Assembly (NCBI GenBank): GCA_947589075.1
Contig: CANQBS010000005.1
Span: 18,527 to 82,526, forward strand
From: an uncultured Acetatifactor sp.
GTDB taxonomy: Bacteria; Bacillota; Clostridia; Lachnospirales; Lachnospiraceae
Length of the DNA stretch: 64,000 bases
Direction: 5' to 3'
In this document: positions 14,376 through 22,349 of the stretch, one piece after another
How the letters are laid out: each line of letters starts with the position of its first letter
Numbering within the stretch: position 1 is the stretch's first letter
Translations under genes and position numbers: made by a program
Notes under the pieces: generated by a model
What the model saw: the letters and a program-made list of their open reading frames with translations, nothing else
Database searches by the model: none
Told to the model about the DNA's origin: nothing

Positions 14376-16091
14376 ATGTCCCTCTATACTTTTTTCCCTG
14401 TACTGTTAAACATGAGCATCACAGCCAGCGTGGTCATCCTGCTCGTTCTGCTGCTGCGGCTTCTGCTCAAAAAAGCTCCGAAGGTGATCTCCTATGCCCT
14501 TTGGAGCATGGTCATCTTCCGACTGCTTTGTCCGGCGGCAATCCCCTCCAGTCTGTCACTGTTTGGTCTGATGGATACGCCTGTAGCCGCAACCGGGATC
14601 ATATCAAACAGCATTGAATATATCTCCCTTGATATCGTTCCCGCAGGGTCCCCTTCTGCAGCAAATCCTGCTCCGGGCACCGCAGAAGAAATGAGCGGCA
14701 ATTATTTATACCAGGATGAAGAAAAGCTGACTGCAGATCCGCTGAAAACTCCCATGAACATTGCTTCCTGCATCTGGGCAGCCGGTGTCCTGGCGATGGC
14801 GGTCTATGCGGCGGTATCTTATATCCGGCTTCGTAAAAAGCTGATCACCGCATCGCCCCTGAGGGACAATATTTATCTGGTGGATGAGATTCCTTCGCCC
14901 TTTGTCATGGGGCTGATAAGACCGAGGATTTATCTTCCCTCCTCCCTGAGGGAGCGGGAGCGGACTTATATTCTGATGCACGAGCAGCATCATATCCGCA
15001 GATTTGACCATGTCATAAAAACGCTGGCTTTTGCAGCCCTGTGTATCCATTGGTTCAATCCTCTGGTCTGGATAGCCTTCCTCCTGGCTGGCAGGGACAT
15101 GGAAATGAGCTGCGATGAAGCTGTGGTCAGGAAGCTGGGCCCAGACATCCTGGCGGATTATGCGGCATCTTTATTGAGTTTCGCCACCGGAAGGCGTGTG
15201 ATTGCCGGTATACCCCTGACCTTTGGAGAAGGGAACCCCAAAGGGCGGATCCGCAATCTGGCTAACTGGAAGAAGCTTTCCTTCTGGGGAATTCTTGCAG
15301 CCATTGCCGTTGTTATAGTCCTTGCCCTGTGCCTTCTGACCAATCCCAAGCCGAAAAGGTTCAGTCTCAGTATCGTAGTGCCTGCCGGCAGTAAGGAGGC
15401 TGTTGTGTATACTCATGAGGAGATCTCTCCCCTGGGCAGTGAAATCATCGTATCCTGCGGCGAAGGGCTGGGAGATACGGCGGTTTCGCTGAAGCCGATA
15501 GAAGTGAATACGGAAACGGCATATGATAAGCCGATGTACCTGACGCCCGGTATGCCTGTGAAGATAAAGGCGGAAAAGGGCGGCTGGTTTAAAATCGGCG
15601 TGGACGTCCAGAATGATACCGATGAGGATCTGATCGTTTATGTGGATGTGGAAAATGTCCAGGTGAGGATCGGGGATGCTGCCGCCAACAATCCTTCTGC
15701 CTATAATCCTGCCGCCAATGGTTCTGCCAATGATCCTGCTGCCAATGGTGCTGCCAATGATCCCTCCGCCAATGATCCTGCCAATGATCCTGCTGCCAAT
15801 GATCTTACCAGGCTGGAGCAGTACCGGACGGATTACCTGGGAGATGCCCCCAGGGTTTCCCAGATCGCGCAGCTGCTGCCCTATCCCCGGGGCTATCAGT
15901 ATTCTTCCATTGAGCTGCAGACCCATGAGGAACCTTATGAGTTGATGGTGCGGCTGACTGGCGAGGACAGTGTGAAGCGGAAGGATTTCGTACAGGCTGC
16001 GTCCCTCGCTTTTGAGTATATCGGCAATCTGGGAATCATCTCTTTCTGGCGGGAAGGCGACGAAGAACCCATGGAAAGCTTTGCGCGATAG
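14376..16091 (+). CDS. M56 (BlaR1-like) membrane metalloprotease with DUF4825-like sensor domain
   Basis: A 571-residue signal protein. Residues 1-~320 form the BlaR1/MecR1 M56 domain: hydrophobic helices at ~10-30, ~37-60, ~118-135, ~222-240 and ~300-322, with the zinc site MHEQHH (HExxH) and the family pattern ISYALWSMVIFRLL. The outside part (~330-571) is not a penicillin-binding domain; its end (YRTDYLGDAPRVSQIAQLLP, then SSIELQTHEEPYEL) looks like DUF4825. Between lie ~40 residues of Asn-Pro-Ala/Asp repeats coded by 12/15-bp repeats (15690-15810). The trigger is unknown but not obviously a β-lactam. No resistance gene follows; a terminator lies at 16221. Confidence 0.85.
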   Translation: MSLYTFFPVLLNMSITASVVILLVLLLRLLLKKAPKVISYALWSMVIFRLLCPAAIPSSLSLFGLMDTPVAATGIISNSIEYISLDIVPAGSPSAANPAPGTAEEMSGNYLYQDEEKLTADPLKTPMNIASCIWAAGVLAMAVYAAVSYIRLRKKLITASPLRDNIYLVDEIPSPFVMGLIRPRIYLPSSLRERERTYILMHEQHHIRRFDHVIKTLAFAALCIHWFNPLVWIAFLLAGRDMEMSCDEAVVRKLGPDILADYAASLLSFATGRRVIAGIPLTFGEGNPKGRIRNLANWKKLSFWGILAAIAVVIVLALCLLTNPKPKRFSLSIVVPAGSKEAVVYTHEEISPLGSEIIVSCGEGLGDTAVSLKPIEVNTETAYDKPMYLTPGMPVKIKAEKGGWFKIGVDVQNDTDEDLIVYVDVENVQVRIGDAAANNPSAYNPAANGSANDPAANGAANDPSANDPANDPAANDLTRLEQYRTDYLGDAPRVSQIAQLLPYPRGYQYSSIELQTHEEPYELMVRLTGEDSVKRKDFVQAASLAFEYIGNLGIISFWREGDEEPMESFAR

Positions 16092-16220
16092 AATATCGGC
16101 TGGGCTTCCCAGGTAGACTGATGATAATGGAAATGGATTGGAAGAAAGCTCAACGCCTTTCGCCTCAGCTATCTGCAGAGGAAAAATTAACATTTTAGAG
16201 CGCCATGTTTCCATAACACA

Positions 16221-16255
16221 AAAGGGGACAGCCGTGAAAAGCTGACCCCTTTATT
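16221..16255. terminator. Bidirectional terminator between M56 gene and yafQ
   Basis: AAAGGGGACAGC (16221-16232) pairs with GCTGACCCCTTT (16241-16252) with one mismatch; T/A runs lie on both sides, so it can serve both converging units. The 130 bases between the M56 stop and the hairpin hold no convincing gene, only a 25-codon frame from 16121 (starting MIMEMDWKKAQ) without a good ribosome site. Confidence 0.75.
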
Positions 16256-16287
16256 GTAAGAAATCTTTTTCACAAGCTGCGCGTTTA

Positions 16288-16560
16288 TCAAAAGATATCG
16301 CTGTGGGATCCTGTCCGAGTCAACAATAAAAGCAGTTCCGTTTCCCTGATCTCATACACAAGCAGCCAGTCGGGAGCAATATGACATTCACGACAGCCCT
16401 TATACACTCCGATCAGGCTATGGTCCTTGTATTCAGCTGGCAGTTCCTGCCCAGATGCCAACATACCCACAACCCTCTCGAGTCGTCTGGTATCATAACC
16501 ACGCTTTTTTATCCGCTTGTAATCTTTTTTGAAAGCCGTCTGATATTTAATCGTCAGCAT
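16288..16560 (-). CDS. yafQ: YafQ-family mRNA interferase toxin
   Basis: A 90-residue RelE-superfamily endoribonuclease toxin that cuts mRNA on the ribosome. The family marks are present: LTIKYQTAFKKDYKRIKKRG, the H-rich ECHIAPDWLLVYE strand and the C-terminal RTGSHSDIF with its catalytic His. The gene appears intact. Its ATG lies inside the last codons of the antitoxin gene (14-base overlap), with GGAGGA eight bases upstream. Confidence 0.92.
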   Translation of the reverse strand: MLTIKYQTAFKKDYKRIKKRGYDTRRLERVVGMLASGQELPAEYKDHSLIGVYKGCRECHIAPDWLLVYEIRETELLLLLTRTGSHSDIF

Positions 16561-16819
16561 CCAAATCCTCCATCAGTTCAGATACAGATGTGAATCCCCG
16601 GCTCAGACCAATGCCTTTTCTGGCATCTTCTATCGCCTTCAATGTTTCGGCGTTTGGCATAGGGTTCCCGACACGAAATGGAATGGCCTGTTCCCGCACG
16701 GACTGACGCAAAAACATATTGATGGCAGAACTCAGGCTGAGACCAAGGCTTTCAAAAAGCTCCTGCGATTCTCTCTTCAATGTCGAGTCAATCTTAATAT
16801 TAGTGCTTACTGCTGCCAT
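16547..16819 (-). CDS. dinJ: DinJ/RelB-family antitoxin
   Basis: A 90-residue ribbon-helix-helix antitoxin that neutralises YafQ and represses the operon. The RHH region is STNIKIDSTLKRESQELFES, then LGLSLSSAINMFLRQSV; the C-terminal part (ISTSVSELMEDL-like) is the toxin-binding tail. AGGAGG precedes the ATG. The pair is complete and probably active. Confidence 0.92.
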   Translation of the reverse strand: MAAVSTNIKIDSTLKRESQELFESLGLSLSSAINMFLRQSVREQAIPFRVGNPMPNAETLKAIEDARKGIGLSRGFTSVSELMEDLDADD

Positions 16820-16838
16820 ATGACCACCTCCTGTTAAA

Positions 16839-16868
16839 ATTATATGCCTATTATATCTACTTTGTCAA
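16839..16868 (-). promoter_or_regulatory. dinJ-yafQ promoter
   Basis: Minus strand TTGACA (16863-16868), 18 bases, TATAAT (16839-16844), ~20 bases before the ATG. DinJ autoregulation is expected from the family; no clear palindromic operator was recognised. Confidence 0.7.
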
Positions 16869-16921
16869 TACTTTATATATCCAGAATACTGGGTATGGAA
16901 TCTCGGATTACAATTGAGGGA

Positions 16922-17428
16922 TTATAATTGAGCCCCTTTTTCCACCCTCTCATACTTCACAAAAGTATAAGGAATATCGAAGTAGGTCTGTTCATCGCTT
17001 TCCGCTGTGACATGCCACGCTTCGTCCTTGTCCAGGTTGGGAAAATAAGAGTCCGCCTGGTATTCCCGGTCTATCCTGGTAACATGGGCGACGCTGCAAT
17101 AGGGGAGCATCTGGCGGTAAACGCTTTCTCCCCCGATGATGTAAATGTCCTCATCCTTATATTTTTGAAGCTCCTCCTGCAATTCAGGAATAGAGTGAAC
17201 GACTATGGCATCCTTCACCTGATAATGCCGGTCCGTGCTCAGGATGATATTGGTGCGGTTTTTCAAAGGCAGGCCCTGGGGAAAGGTCTCCAGGGTCTTA
17301 CGGCCCAGAACCACCACCTTTCCTGTGGTCTCCATGCGAAAATGCTTCTGGTCATTGGGGATGCGGACCAGCAGCTGGTTGTGAAGGCCGATGGCCCAAT
17401 GATTGTCTACGGCTACTATCATATTCAT
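16922..17428 (-). CDS. folA: Dihydrofolate reductase
   Basis: A 168-residue enzyme reducing dihydrofolate to tetrahydrofolate with NADPH. It shows MIVAVDNHWAIGLHNQLLVR (the WAIG loop), PNDQKHFRMETTGKVVVLGR, the NADPH-binding loop and the late IYIIGGESVYRQMLPYC. The catalytic acidic residue position is PND (Asp). I chose ATG 17428 (GAAAGGAAG upstream), giving the usual length; the frame extends seven codons further. It lies 42 bases after thyA, which makes the dihydrofolate it recycles. Confidence 0.95.
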   Translation of the reverse strand: MNMIVAVDNHWAIGLHNQLLVRIPNDQKHFRMETTGKVVVLGRKTLETFPQGLPLKNRTNIILSTDRHYQVKDAIVVHSIPELQEELQKYKDEDIYIIGGESVYRQMLPYCSVAHVTRIDREYQADSYFPNLDKDEAWHVTAESDEQTYFDIPYTFVKYERVEKGAQL

Positions 17429-17470
17429 AATAAAGCTTCCTTTCTTCATGCGGACATAATTTAAAGCAAA

Positions 17471-18319
17471 CTATATCGCAATAGGTATATCCGTGATCTG
17501 GGGACCTGTTTCATAGTTTTCCGCCCTGACGTCGTCCCTGGTAAACTGGTAAAAATCGTGAATATCCGGATTGAGCCAGAAAGAAGGGGCCGGCTTGGGT
17601 TCCCTGGCGATAAGCTCCTTTATAATGGGCACATGTCTGTCGTAAATGTGGGCGTCCGCGATCACATGGACCAGCTCCCCCGCCTTCATATCGCAGACCT
17701 GAGCCAGCATATGCAGCAGCACCGCATACTGCACCACGTTCCAGTTATTGGCAGCCAGCACATCCTGGGAACGCTGGTTTAAAATGGCGTTCAAGGTCAG
17801 CTTCTCTTCCCCGGGCTTCTGGGTCACATTAAAGGTCATGCTGTAAGCGCAGGGATAAAGGTTCATGGCATGGAGATCCTGATGGACATAAATATTGGTC
17901 ATGATCCGTCTGCTGAAAGGATTATGCTTCAGGTCATAGATCACTCGGTCCACCTGATCCATCATTCCCTCCTTGTACTGATGCTTTACCCCAAGCTGAT
18001 AGCCATAAGCCTTCCCGATGGAGCCGTCCTCATCCGCCCATTCGTCCCAGATATGGCTGTGGAGATCATGGATATTATTGGACTTCTTCTGCCAGATCCA
18101 CAGCATCTCGTCCGTGGCGGATTTTAAAGCAGTCCGCCGCAGGGTCAGGAGGGGAAACTCCTTGGACAGATCATAACGGTTTACCACTCCGAATTTCTTA
18201 ATGGTGTATGCCGGGGTTCCGTCCGGCCAGTGAGGCCTTACCTTCTCCCCTTCCGTGCTGGTGCCGTTTTCCAGAATATCCCTGCACATATTGATAAAAA
18301 CTTCGTCAGCATAGCTCAT
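17471..18319 (-). CDS. thyA: Thymidylate synthase ThyA
   Basis: A 282-residue enzyme that methylates dUMP to dTMP using 5,10-methylene-THF and releases dihydrofolate. Family segments: the dUMP-phosphate RR pair (PFSRRIMTNIY), active-site Cys in YPCAYSMTFNV, NQRSQDVLAANNWN and the C-terminal IADAHIYDRHV. The residue after the catalytic Cys is Ala, not the His of the E. coli enzyme, which marks a divergent subfamily. GAGGATG precedes the ATG. It forms a two-gene unit with folA and depends on glyA (29.5 kb) for its folate donor. Confidence 0.94.
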   Translation of the reverse strand: MSYADEVFINMCRDILENGTSTEGEKVRPHWPDGTPAYTIKKFGVVNRYDLSKEFPLLTLRRTALKSATDEMLWIWQKKSNNIHDLHSHIWDEWADEDGSIGKAYGYQLGVKHQYKEGMMDQVDRVIYDLKHNPFSRRIMTNIYVHQDLHAMNLYPCAYSMTFNVTQKPGEEKLTLNAILNQRSQDVLAANNWNVVQYAVLLHMLAQVCDMKAGELVHVIADAHIYDRHVPIIKELIAREPKPAPSFWLNPDIHDFYQFTRDDVRAENYETGPQITDIPIAI

Positions 18320-18404
18320 CTTTTCATCCTCTTTCTTCCAACTTTCTTCACCATATATCCTGCTGCTGTCCTGCTGCCCGGATCCGGCGATGGATACCGT
18401 TTTC

Positions 18405-20003
18405 TTAATTTTCTATCCTGTCGCACAGATTTGTGATCTGGTCGGCAAACCTGGCCATATCCTTATTCGCCAGGCTCTCGCTTTTCTGAACCACTGCAAG
18501 GAGCCGCTGGGCCGCCGCCAGGAGTCTTGCGTAAACTCCGGATGCCGCTTTCGCCTTTTTCCTGACGGGCACAGGCAGAGCCTCGTACTCAAGTTTTCCG
18601 GAAAGGAGATTGAACACCGTCCCGCTGTAGGGGGCGTAAGCTGGGATCCCGTACTGGATCTTCAGGCACTCTGCAAAGGAGGTGCATACCTGATCCTCCC
18701 CGTGAACCACAAATACTTTTCTGGGCTTCTCCTGGAAGCCTGTGATCCAATGGATCAGCCCCTCCTTATCCGCATGACCGCTCAGCCCCGTAAGCTGCCT
18801 GATCTGCGCCCGCACTTCGATGGGCTCGCCGAACAGCCTTACCTCCTTTGCACCTTCCACGATGGCCCGGCCCAGGGTTCCCACCGACTGATAACCCACG
18901 AACAGGATCGTGCACTCCGGTCTCCACAGATTATGCTTTAAATGGTGCCTGATCCGCCCTGCATCACACATGCCGGAAGCGGAGATAATGACCTTGGGCG
19001 TTTCCTCGAAGTTGATCTGCTTAGATTCCTCGCTGGTAATAGCCATCCGCAGTCCAGCGAAGGAGATGGGATTGATGTTTTCCCTCACCAGCTCCATGGC
19101 TTCCTCGTCGAAGCACTCCATCCTGTTTTCGTTAAAAATACCAGTGGCGCTTACCGCCATGGGACTGTCCATGTACACAGGGAAATCCTCGTGTCCCTTT
19201 ACCAGTCTGCCCACCTTGATCTTGCGCAGGAAATACAAAAGCTCCTGGGTCCTGCCGACGGCAAAGGAAGGAATGACCACATTGCCTCCCCTGTCAAAGG
19301 TTTCCTGGAGGATCTGGGTCAGTTCCGCCACATAATCCACCTTTGACTGAGGATGATATCTGTCCCCGTAGGTGGATTCCATCACCACATAATCCGCCTC
19401 TTTTGTCAGGCTGGGATCCCTTAAAAGGGGCTGATTCTTATTGCCGATATCCCCGGAAAAGACAATTTTCTTTGTCCTTCCCTCTTCCGTCAGCCAGACC
19501 TCGATGCTGGCGGAACCTAACAGATGACCGATATCCGTAAACCGGATCCGCACCCCGTCGCACACATCTATGATCTTGCCATAACTGCAGGGAACGATCT
19601 TTTTGATCACCCCTTCCGCATCCTCCATGGTATAGAGGGGCTCCGCCGTCCCCTGGCTGGAGCTTCTTTTTGCCTTCCGCTGCTTCCACTCCGCCTCCAT
19701 CATCTGGATATGGGCGCAGTCACGCAGCATGATCCCGCACAGATCGGCGGATGCCTCCGTGGTGTAAATCTTTCCCCGAAAACCCCGGGCATACAGCAGG
19801 GGCAGCAAGCCTGAATGATCCACATGGGCATGGGTCAAAAACACATAATCCACCAGGCTCTCCGCCACAGGCAGGGGCGCGTTTTCAAAAACATTGATCC
19901 CCTGCTCCATCCCGTAGTCCACCAGAATATGCTTTCCGTTTGCCTCCAGATAGTGACAGCTCCCCGTCACCTCATGATCAGCTCCTATAAATGTCAGCTT
20001 CAT
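18405..20003 (-). CDS. MBL-fold/β-CASP metallo-hydrolase (RNA specificity domain)
   Basis: A 532-residue zinc nuclease-like protein. Metallo-β-lactamase motifs: FIGADHEVTGSCHYLE, the zinc signature THAHVDHSG, FTDIGHLLGSASIE and KIVFSGDIGN. The β-CASP domain (~200-400) carries YMDSPMAVSATGIF, and the final RMMBL zinc motif is LTGLSGHADKEGL with VFVVHGE. Relatives (archaeal CPSF-like and bacterial YciI/RNase J cousins) process RNA; here the substrate is unknown. A ~70-residue basic C-terminal tail lies beyond the RMMBL motif. It starts with GGAGGGG before ATG 20003. Confidence 0.85.
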   Translation of the reverse strand: MKLTFIGADHEVTGSCHYLEANGKHILVDYGMEQGINVFENAPLPVAESLVDYVFLTHAHVDHSGLLPLLYARGFRGKIYTTEASADLCGIMLRDCAHIQMMEAEWKQRKAKRSSSQGTAEPLYTMEDAEGVIKKIVPCSYGKIIDVCDGVRIRFTDIGHLLGSASIEVWLTEEGRTKKIVFSGDIGNKNQPLLRDPSLTKEADYVVMESTYGDRYHPQSKVDYVAELTQILQETFDRGGNVVIPSFAVGRTQELLYFLRKIKVGRLVKGHEDFPVYMDSPMAVSATGIFNENRMECFDEEAMELVRENINPISFAGLRMAITSEESKQINFEETPKVIISASGMCDAGRIRHHLKHNLWRPECTILFVGYQSVGTLGRAIVEGAKEVRLFGEPIEVRAQIRQLTGLSGHADKEGLIHWITGFQEKPRKVFVVHGEDQVCTSFAECLKIQYGIPAYAPYSGTVFNLLSGKLEYEALPVPVRKKAKAASGVYARLLAAAQRLLAVVQKSESLANKDMARFADQITNLCDRIEN

Positions 20004-20035
20004 GTAACCCCTCCTTTTTTTTTCAGCTATTTCCC

Positions 20036-20170
20036 ATCTGCTTCCCTTTTCGGCTATTTCCTTTCCAAACTATTTCCCTTCCCCGGCTACTTCACTTTCC
20101 TGGTTACTTCACTTTCCTGGTTACTTCACTTTCCTGGCTACTTCACTTTCCTGGCTGCTTCCCTTCTCCG
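20036..20170. repeat. 17-bp tandem repeat array between two genes
   Basis: About five good copies of TGGTTACTTCACTTTCC (period 17, from ~20084) with more decayed copies to 20036. On the minus strand each unit reads like CCAGGAAAGTGAAGTAA, which resembles the 3' end of the ABC gene (CTGAAGTAGCC), so the array seems to have grown from that stop-codon region. It fills the 168-base gap between ABC exporter and metallo-hydrolase. Confidence 0.8.
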
Positions 20171-20171
20171 G

Positions 20172-21932
20172 CTACTTCAGCCTGTTTGCCATCTCATAGA
20201 ATTGATAATAAATTCCCTTCCGCTCCATTAACTGCTGATGGTCGCCTTCCTCCTGTATCCCGTCCTCCGTCAGCACCAGGATCCTGTCAGAATTTCTGAT
20301 GCTGGAAAGCCTGTGGGCGATGGTCAGGGTGGTGCGCCCTTCGGAAAGTCTGGACAGGGACTGGGCCACGGCAAATTCGCTTTCATTATCCAGCGCGGAA
20401 GTGGCTTCATCCAGAATAATAATGGGAGGATTCTTCAAAAATACCCGGGCAATGCTGATCCTCTGTTTTTGTCCTCCGGAAAGCTTCACGCCCCGCTCTC
20501 CCACATAAGTATCATACCCATCCTTGAGTCCCATTATGAATTCATGGGCTCCGGCCCGCTTCGCGGCTTCCTCCACTTCCTCCCTGGAGGCTCCCGGCCG
20601 GCCGTAAACAATATTTTCATAGATCGTTCCGGAAAACAGATAGACATCCTGCTGCACGATCCCGATGTTGCCCCGAAGGCTTTTCAGGGTAAAATGCTTG
20701 ATATCCTCCCCGTCTAAGGTGATCTGTCCCTTTGTCACGTCATAAAACCGGGGGATCAGATTGCAGAGAGTGGTCTTGCCTCCTCCGGAGGGTCCCACGA
20801 TGGCCACCTTCTCTCCCGCCCGGATATCCAGGTTCAGATTGGCGAACACCCGATTATGGTCATCCGGGTACTCGAAGCTCACATCCCGGAAGGAAATATC
20901 TCCCCGGGGATTGCGAAGCTCCACCGCGTCCGGCTCGTCAAAGATTTCTATGTCCGCGTCAATGATCTGCAGAAAACGTTCTATCCCCGTCATGCCCCGC
21001 TGGAACTGCTCCGCGAACTCGATGATCCGGCGGATGGTTGCGATGAGGGTGGAAACATACAGCATATATGCCACCAGATCCCCGGGAGCGATCATCCCAT
21101 GGATCATAAAGATGCCCCCGGCCACCACTACCATCAGGTACATCAGGCCGTCGAACATCTTCACGGAGGTCTGAAACAGAGCCATATATTTATAGGTTTC
21201 CTTCTTGATATCCAGGAAAACGCTGTTGTCGGTTTCGAACTTACTCTCTTCCACGCCCTCATTGGTAAAGGCCTTCACCACCTTATGTCCGAGAAGGCTG
21301 TCCTCGATCCTGGCGTTCAGCTCCCCGATCTGGACGCGCTGCTTGCGGAAAGCCGCCCTCTGGCGGAAGTTCAGGATCATGCACACAACGCACATGACAG
21401 GCACAAACAGAAATATTAAAAGGGTCAGAGGCAGATTGATGCCCGCCAGGATGATAAAAGAGATCAGGGTCTTGATCCCTGCAATGAAAAATTCCTCCGG
21501 GCAGTGGTGGGCAAACTCCGTCACATCAAACAGATCGTTGGTGATGCGCCCCATGATCTGCCCCACCTTGGTATTGTTGTAATAGGTGGTGGAAAGCTGC
21601 TGCAGATGCTTATAGGCGTCCCTGCGCATATCCGTCTCGATCTTTGCCCCCATCACATGCCCCATATCGGCCATATAATAGCTGGCCACGCAGTCCAGCA
21701 CCCGCAGCGCCAGATAGAGAAGCCCAAGACCTCCTATGGTCCGCACCGAAAGGGACGCCAGATCCCGCAGTCCCTCATTGGTGATATACCGCATGATTAA
21801 CGGCAGCACCAGCTCGCACACCGTCGTCAGGGAAGCACAGAACAGATCCATGCACAGGGTTCCCGTATAATTCTTAAAATATGGGATAAACCTCCGCAGC
21901 AATTCTTTGGAGGCATACTGCTTTTGTTCCAT
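20172..21932 (-). CDS. ABC exporter, fused permease-ATPase half-transporter
   Basis: A 586-residue type IV ABC half-transporter (MsbA/LmrA/BmrA type) that works as a dimer. Residues ~20-310 hold six membrane helices (e.g. LCMDLFCASLTTVCELVLPL, IGGLGLLYLALRVLD). The nucleotide domain has Walker A GPSGGGKTTLCNL, Q-loop VQQDVYLF, signature LSGGQKQRISIAR, Walker B IIILDEATSALD and the H-loop IAHRLSS. Substrate unknown (lipid or drug). The start codon directly follows a terminator-like hairpin whose 3' arm contains the Shine-Dalgarno (see 21935-21980), so expression is probably controlled in the leader. Confidence 0.92.
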   Translation of the reverse strand: MEQKQYASKELLRRFIPYFKNYTGTLCMDLFCASLTTVCELVLPLIMRYITNEGLRDLASLSVRTIGGLGLLYLALRVLDCVASYYMADMGHVMGAKIETDMRRDAYKHLQQLSTTYYNNTKVGQIMGRITNDLFDVTEFAHHCPEEFFIAGIKTLISFIILAGINLPLTLLIFLFVPVMCVVCMILNFRQRAAFRKQRVQIGELNARIEDSLLGHKVVKAFTNEGVEESKFETDNSVFLDIKKETYKYMALFQTSVKMFDGLMYLMVVVAGGIFMIHGMIAPGDLVAYMLYVSTLIATIRRIIEFAEQFQRGMTGIERFLQIIDADIEIFDEPDAVELRNPRGDISFRDVSFEYPDDHNRVFANLNLDIRAGEKVAIVGPSGGGKTTLCNLIPRFYDVTKGQITLDGEDIKHFTLKSLRGNIGIVQQDVYLFSGTIYENIVYGRPGASREEVEEAAKRAGAHEFIMGLKDGYDTYVGERGVKLSGGQKQRISIARVFLKNPPIIILDEATSALDNESEFAVAQSLSRLSEGRTTLTIAHRLSSIRNSDRILVLTEDGIQEEGDHQQLMERKGIYYQFYEMANRLK

Positions 21933-21934
21933 AA

Positions 21935-21980
21935 AAAACTCATCTCCTACAGGTATATCTTACCATGAGAGATGAGTTTT
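21935..21980 (-). promoter_or_regulatory. Terminator-like hairpin burying the Shine-Dalgarno of the ABC exporter
   Basis: In the minus-strand transcript AAAACTCATCTC (21980-21969) pairs perfectly with GAGATGAGTTTT (21946-21935); the loop holds a second small stem (GGTA/TACC). The 3' arm contains the Shine-Dalgarno GGAGATGAG and runs into TTTTTT followed immediately by ATG. It can act as an attenuator (hairpin plus U-run) or hide the ribosome site. Upstream, the repeated element GGAAAAACTTCCA occurs twice (22008-22045 region). Confidence 0.8.
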
Positions 21981-22068
21981 CGCAAGGCAGGTTTTACGCC
22001 TTTAAGTCATATGGAAGTTTTTCCACTTCAGCTGGAAGTTTTTCCTCCGGGTCATAAGAAAATTTTTG

Positions 22069-22097
22069 TTGACAACCGGCTGAAGTTATAGTATAGT
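22069..22097 (+). promoter_or_regulatory. tRNA-Gly promoter
   Basis: TTGACA (22069-22074), 17 bases, TATAGT (22092-22097), 40 bases before the mature tRNA. Confidence 0.8.
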
Positions 22098-22136
22098 GAA
22101 ACTTGCTAAAAGAAATCAGAACTTTATATATCATTT

Positions 22137-22209
22137 GCGACAGTAGTACAGTTGGTGGTATGCCACCTTGCCAAGGTGGAGGTCGCGGGTTCGAGTCCCG
22201 TCTGTCGCT
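22137..22209 (+). tRNA. tRNA-Gly (anticodon GCC)
   Basis: A 73-base cloverleaf: acceptor arms GCGACAG (22137-22143) and CTGTCGC (22202-22208) with discriminator T; anticodon stem-loop CCACC-TTGCCAA-GGTGG with anticodon GCC; T-loop TTCGAGT. CCA is not encoded. It stands alone with its own promoter and terminator. Confidence 0.96.
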
Positions 22210-22227
22210 CTATTTTTTTGCGATTCT

Positions 22228-22264
22228 AACAGCGGAGGTTCCATAAACCTACCGCTGTTTTTTC
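22228..22264 (+). terminator. Terminator after tRNA-Gly
   Basis: AACAGCGGAGGTT and AACCTACCGCTGTT pair with a small bulge around a five-base loop and are followed by a run of T (to ~22264). Confidence 0.85.
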
Positions 22265-22349
22265 ACTTTCTCCCGGAATCATGGCCACCCGACCACTTCT
22301 CATCCGCCGGACCCGGTTTTCCCACACCTTTTCCACATTTTCGTCAGAG

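Noticed and set aside
14376..16091. β-lactam sensor BlaR1
   Set aside because: The protease part matches, but the outside domain lacks the penicillin-binding SxxK/KTG motifs and no β-lactamase gene follows.
15171..16214. A 347-codon minus-strand frame opposite the M56 gene
   Set aside because: It is the antisense of the M56/DUF4825 coding region; its Ile/Gly repeats come from the NPAAN-coding repeats read backwards.
20036..20170. CRISPR or attachment-site repeats
   Set aside because: Units are only 17 bp, directly tandem and degenerate, with no integrase nearby.
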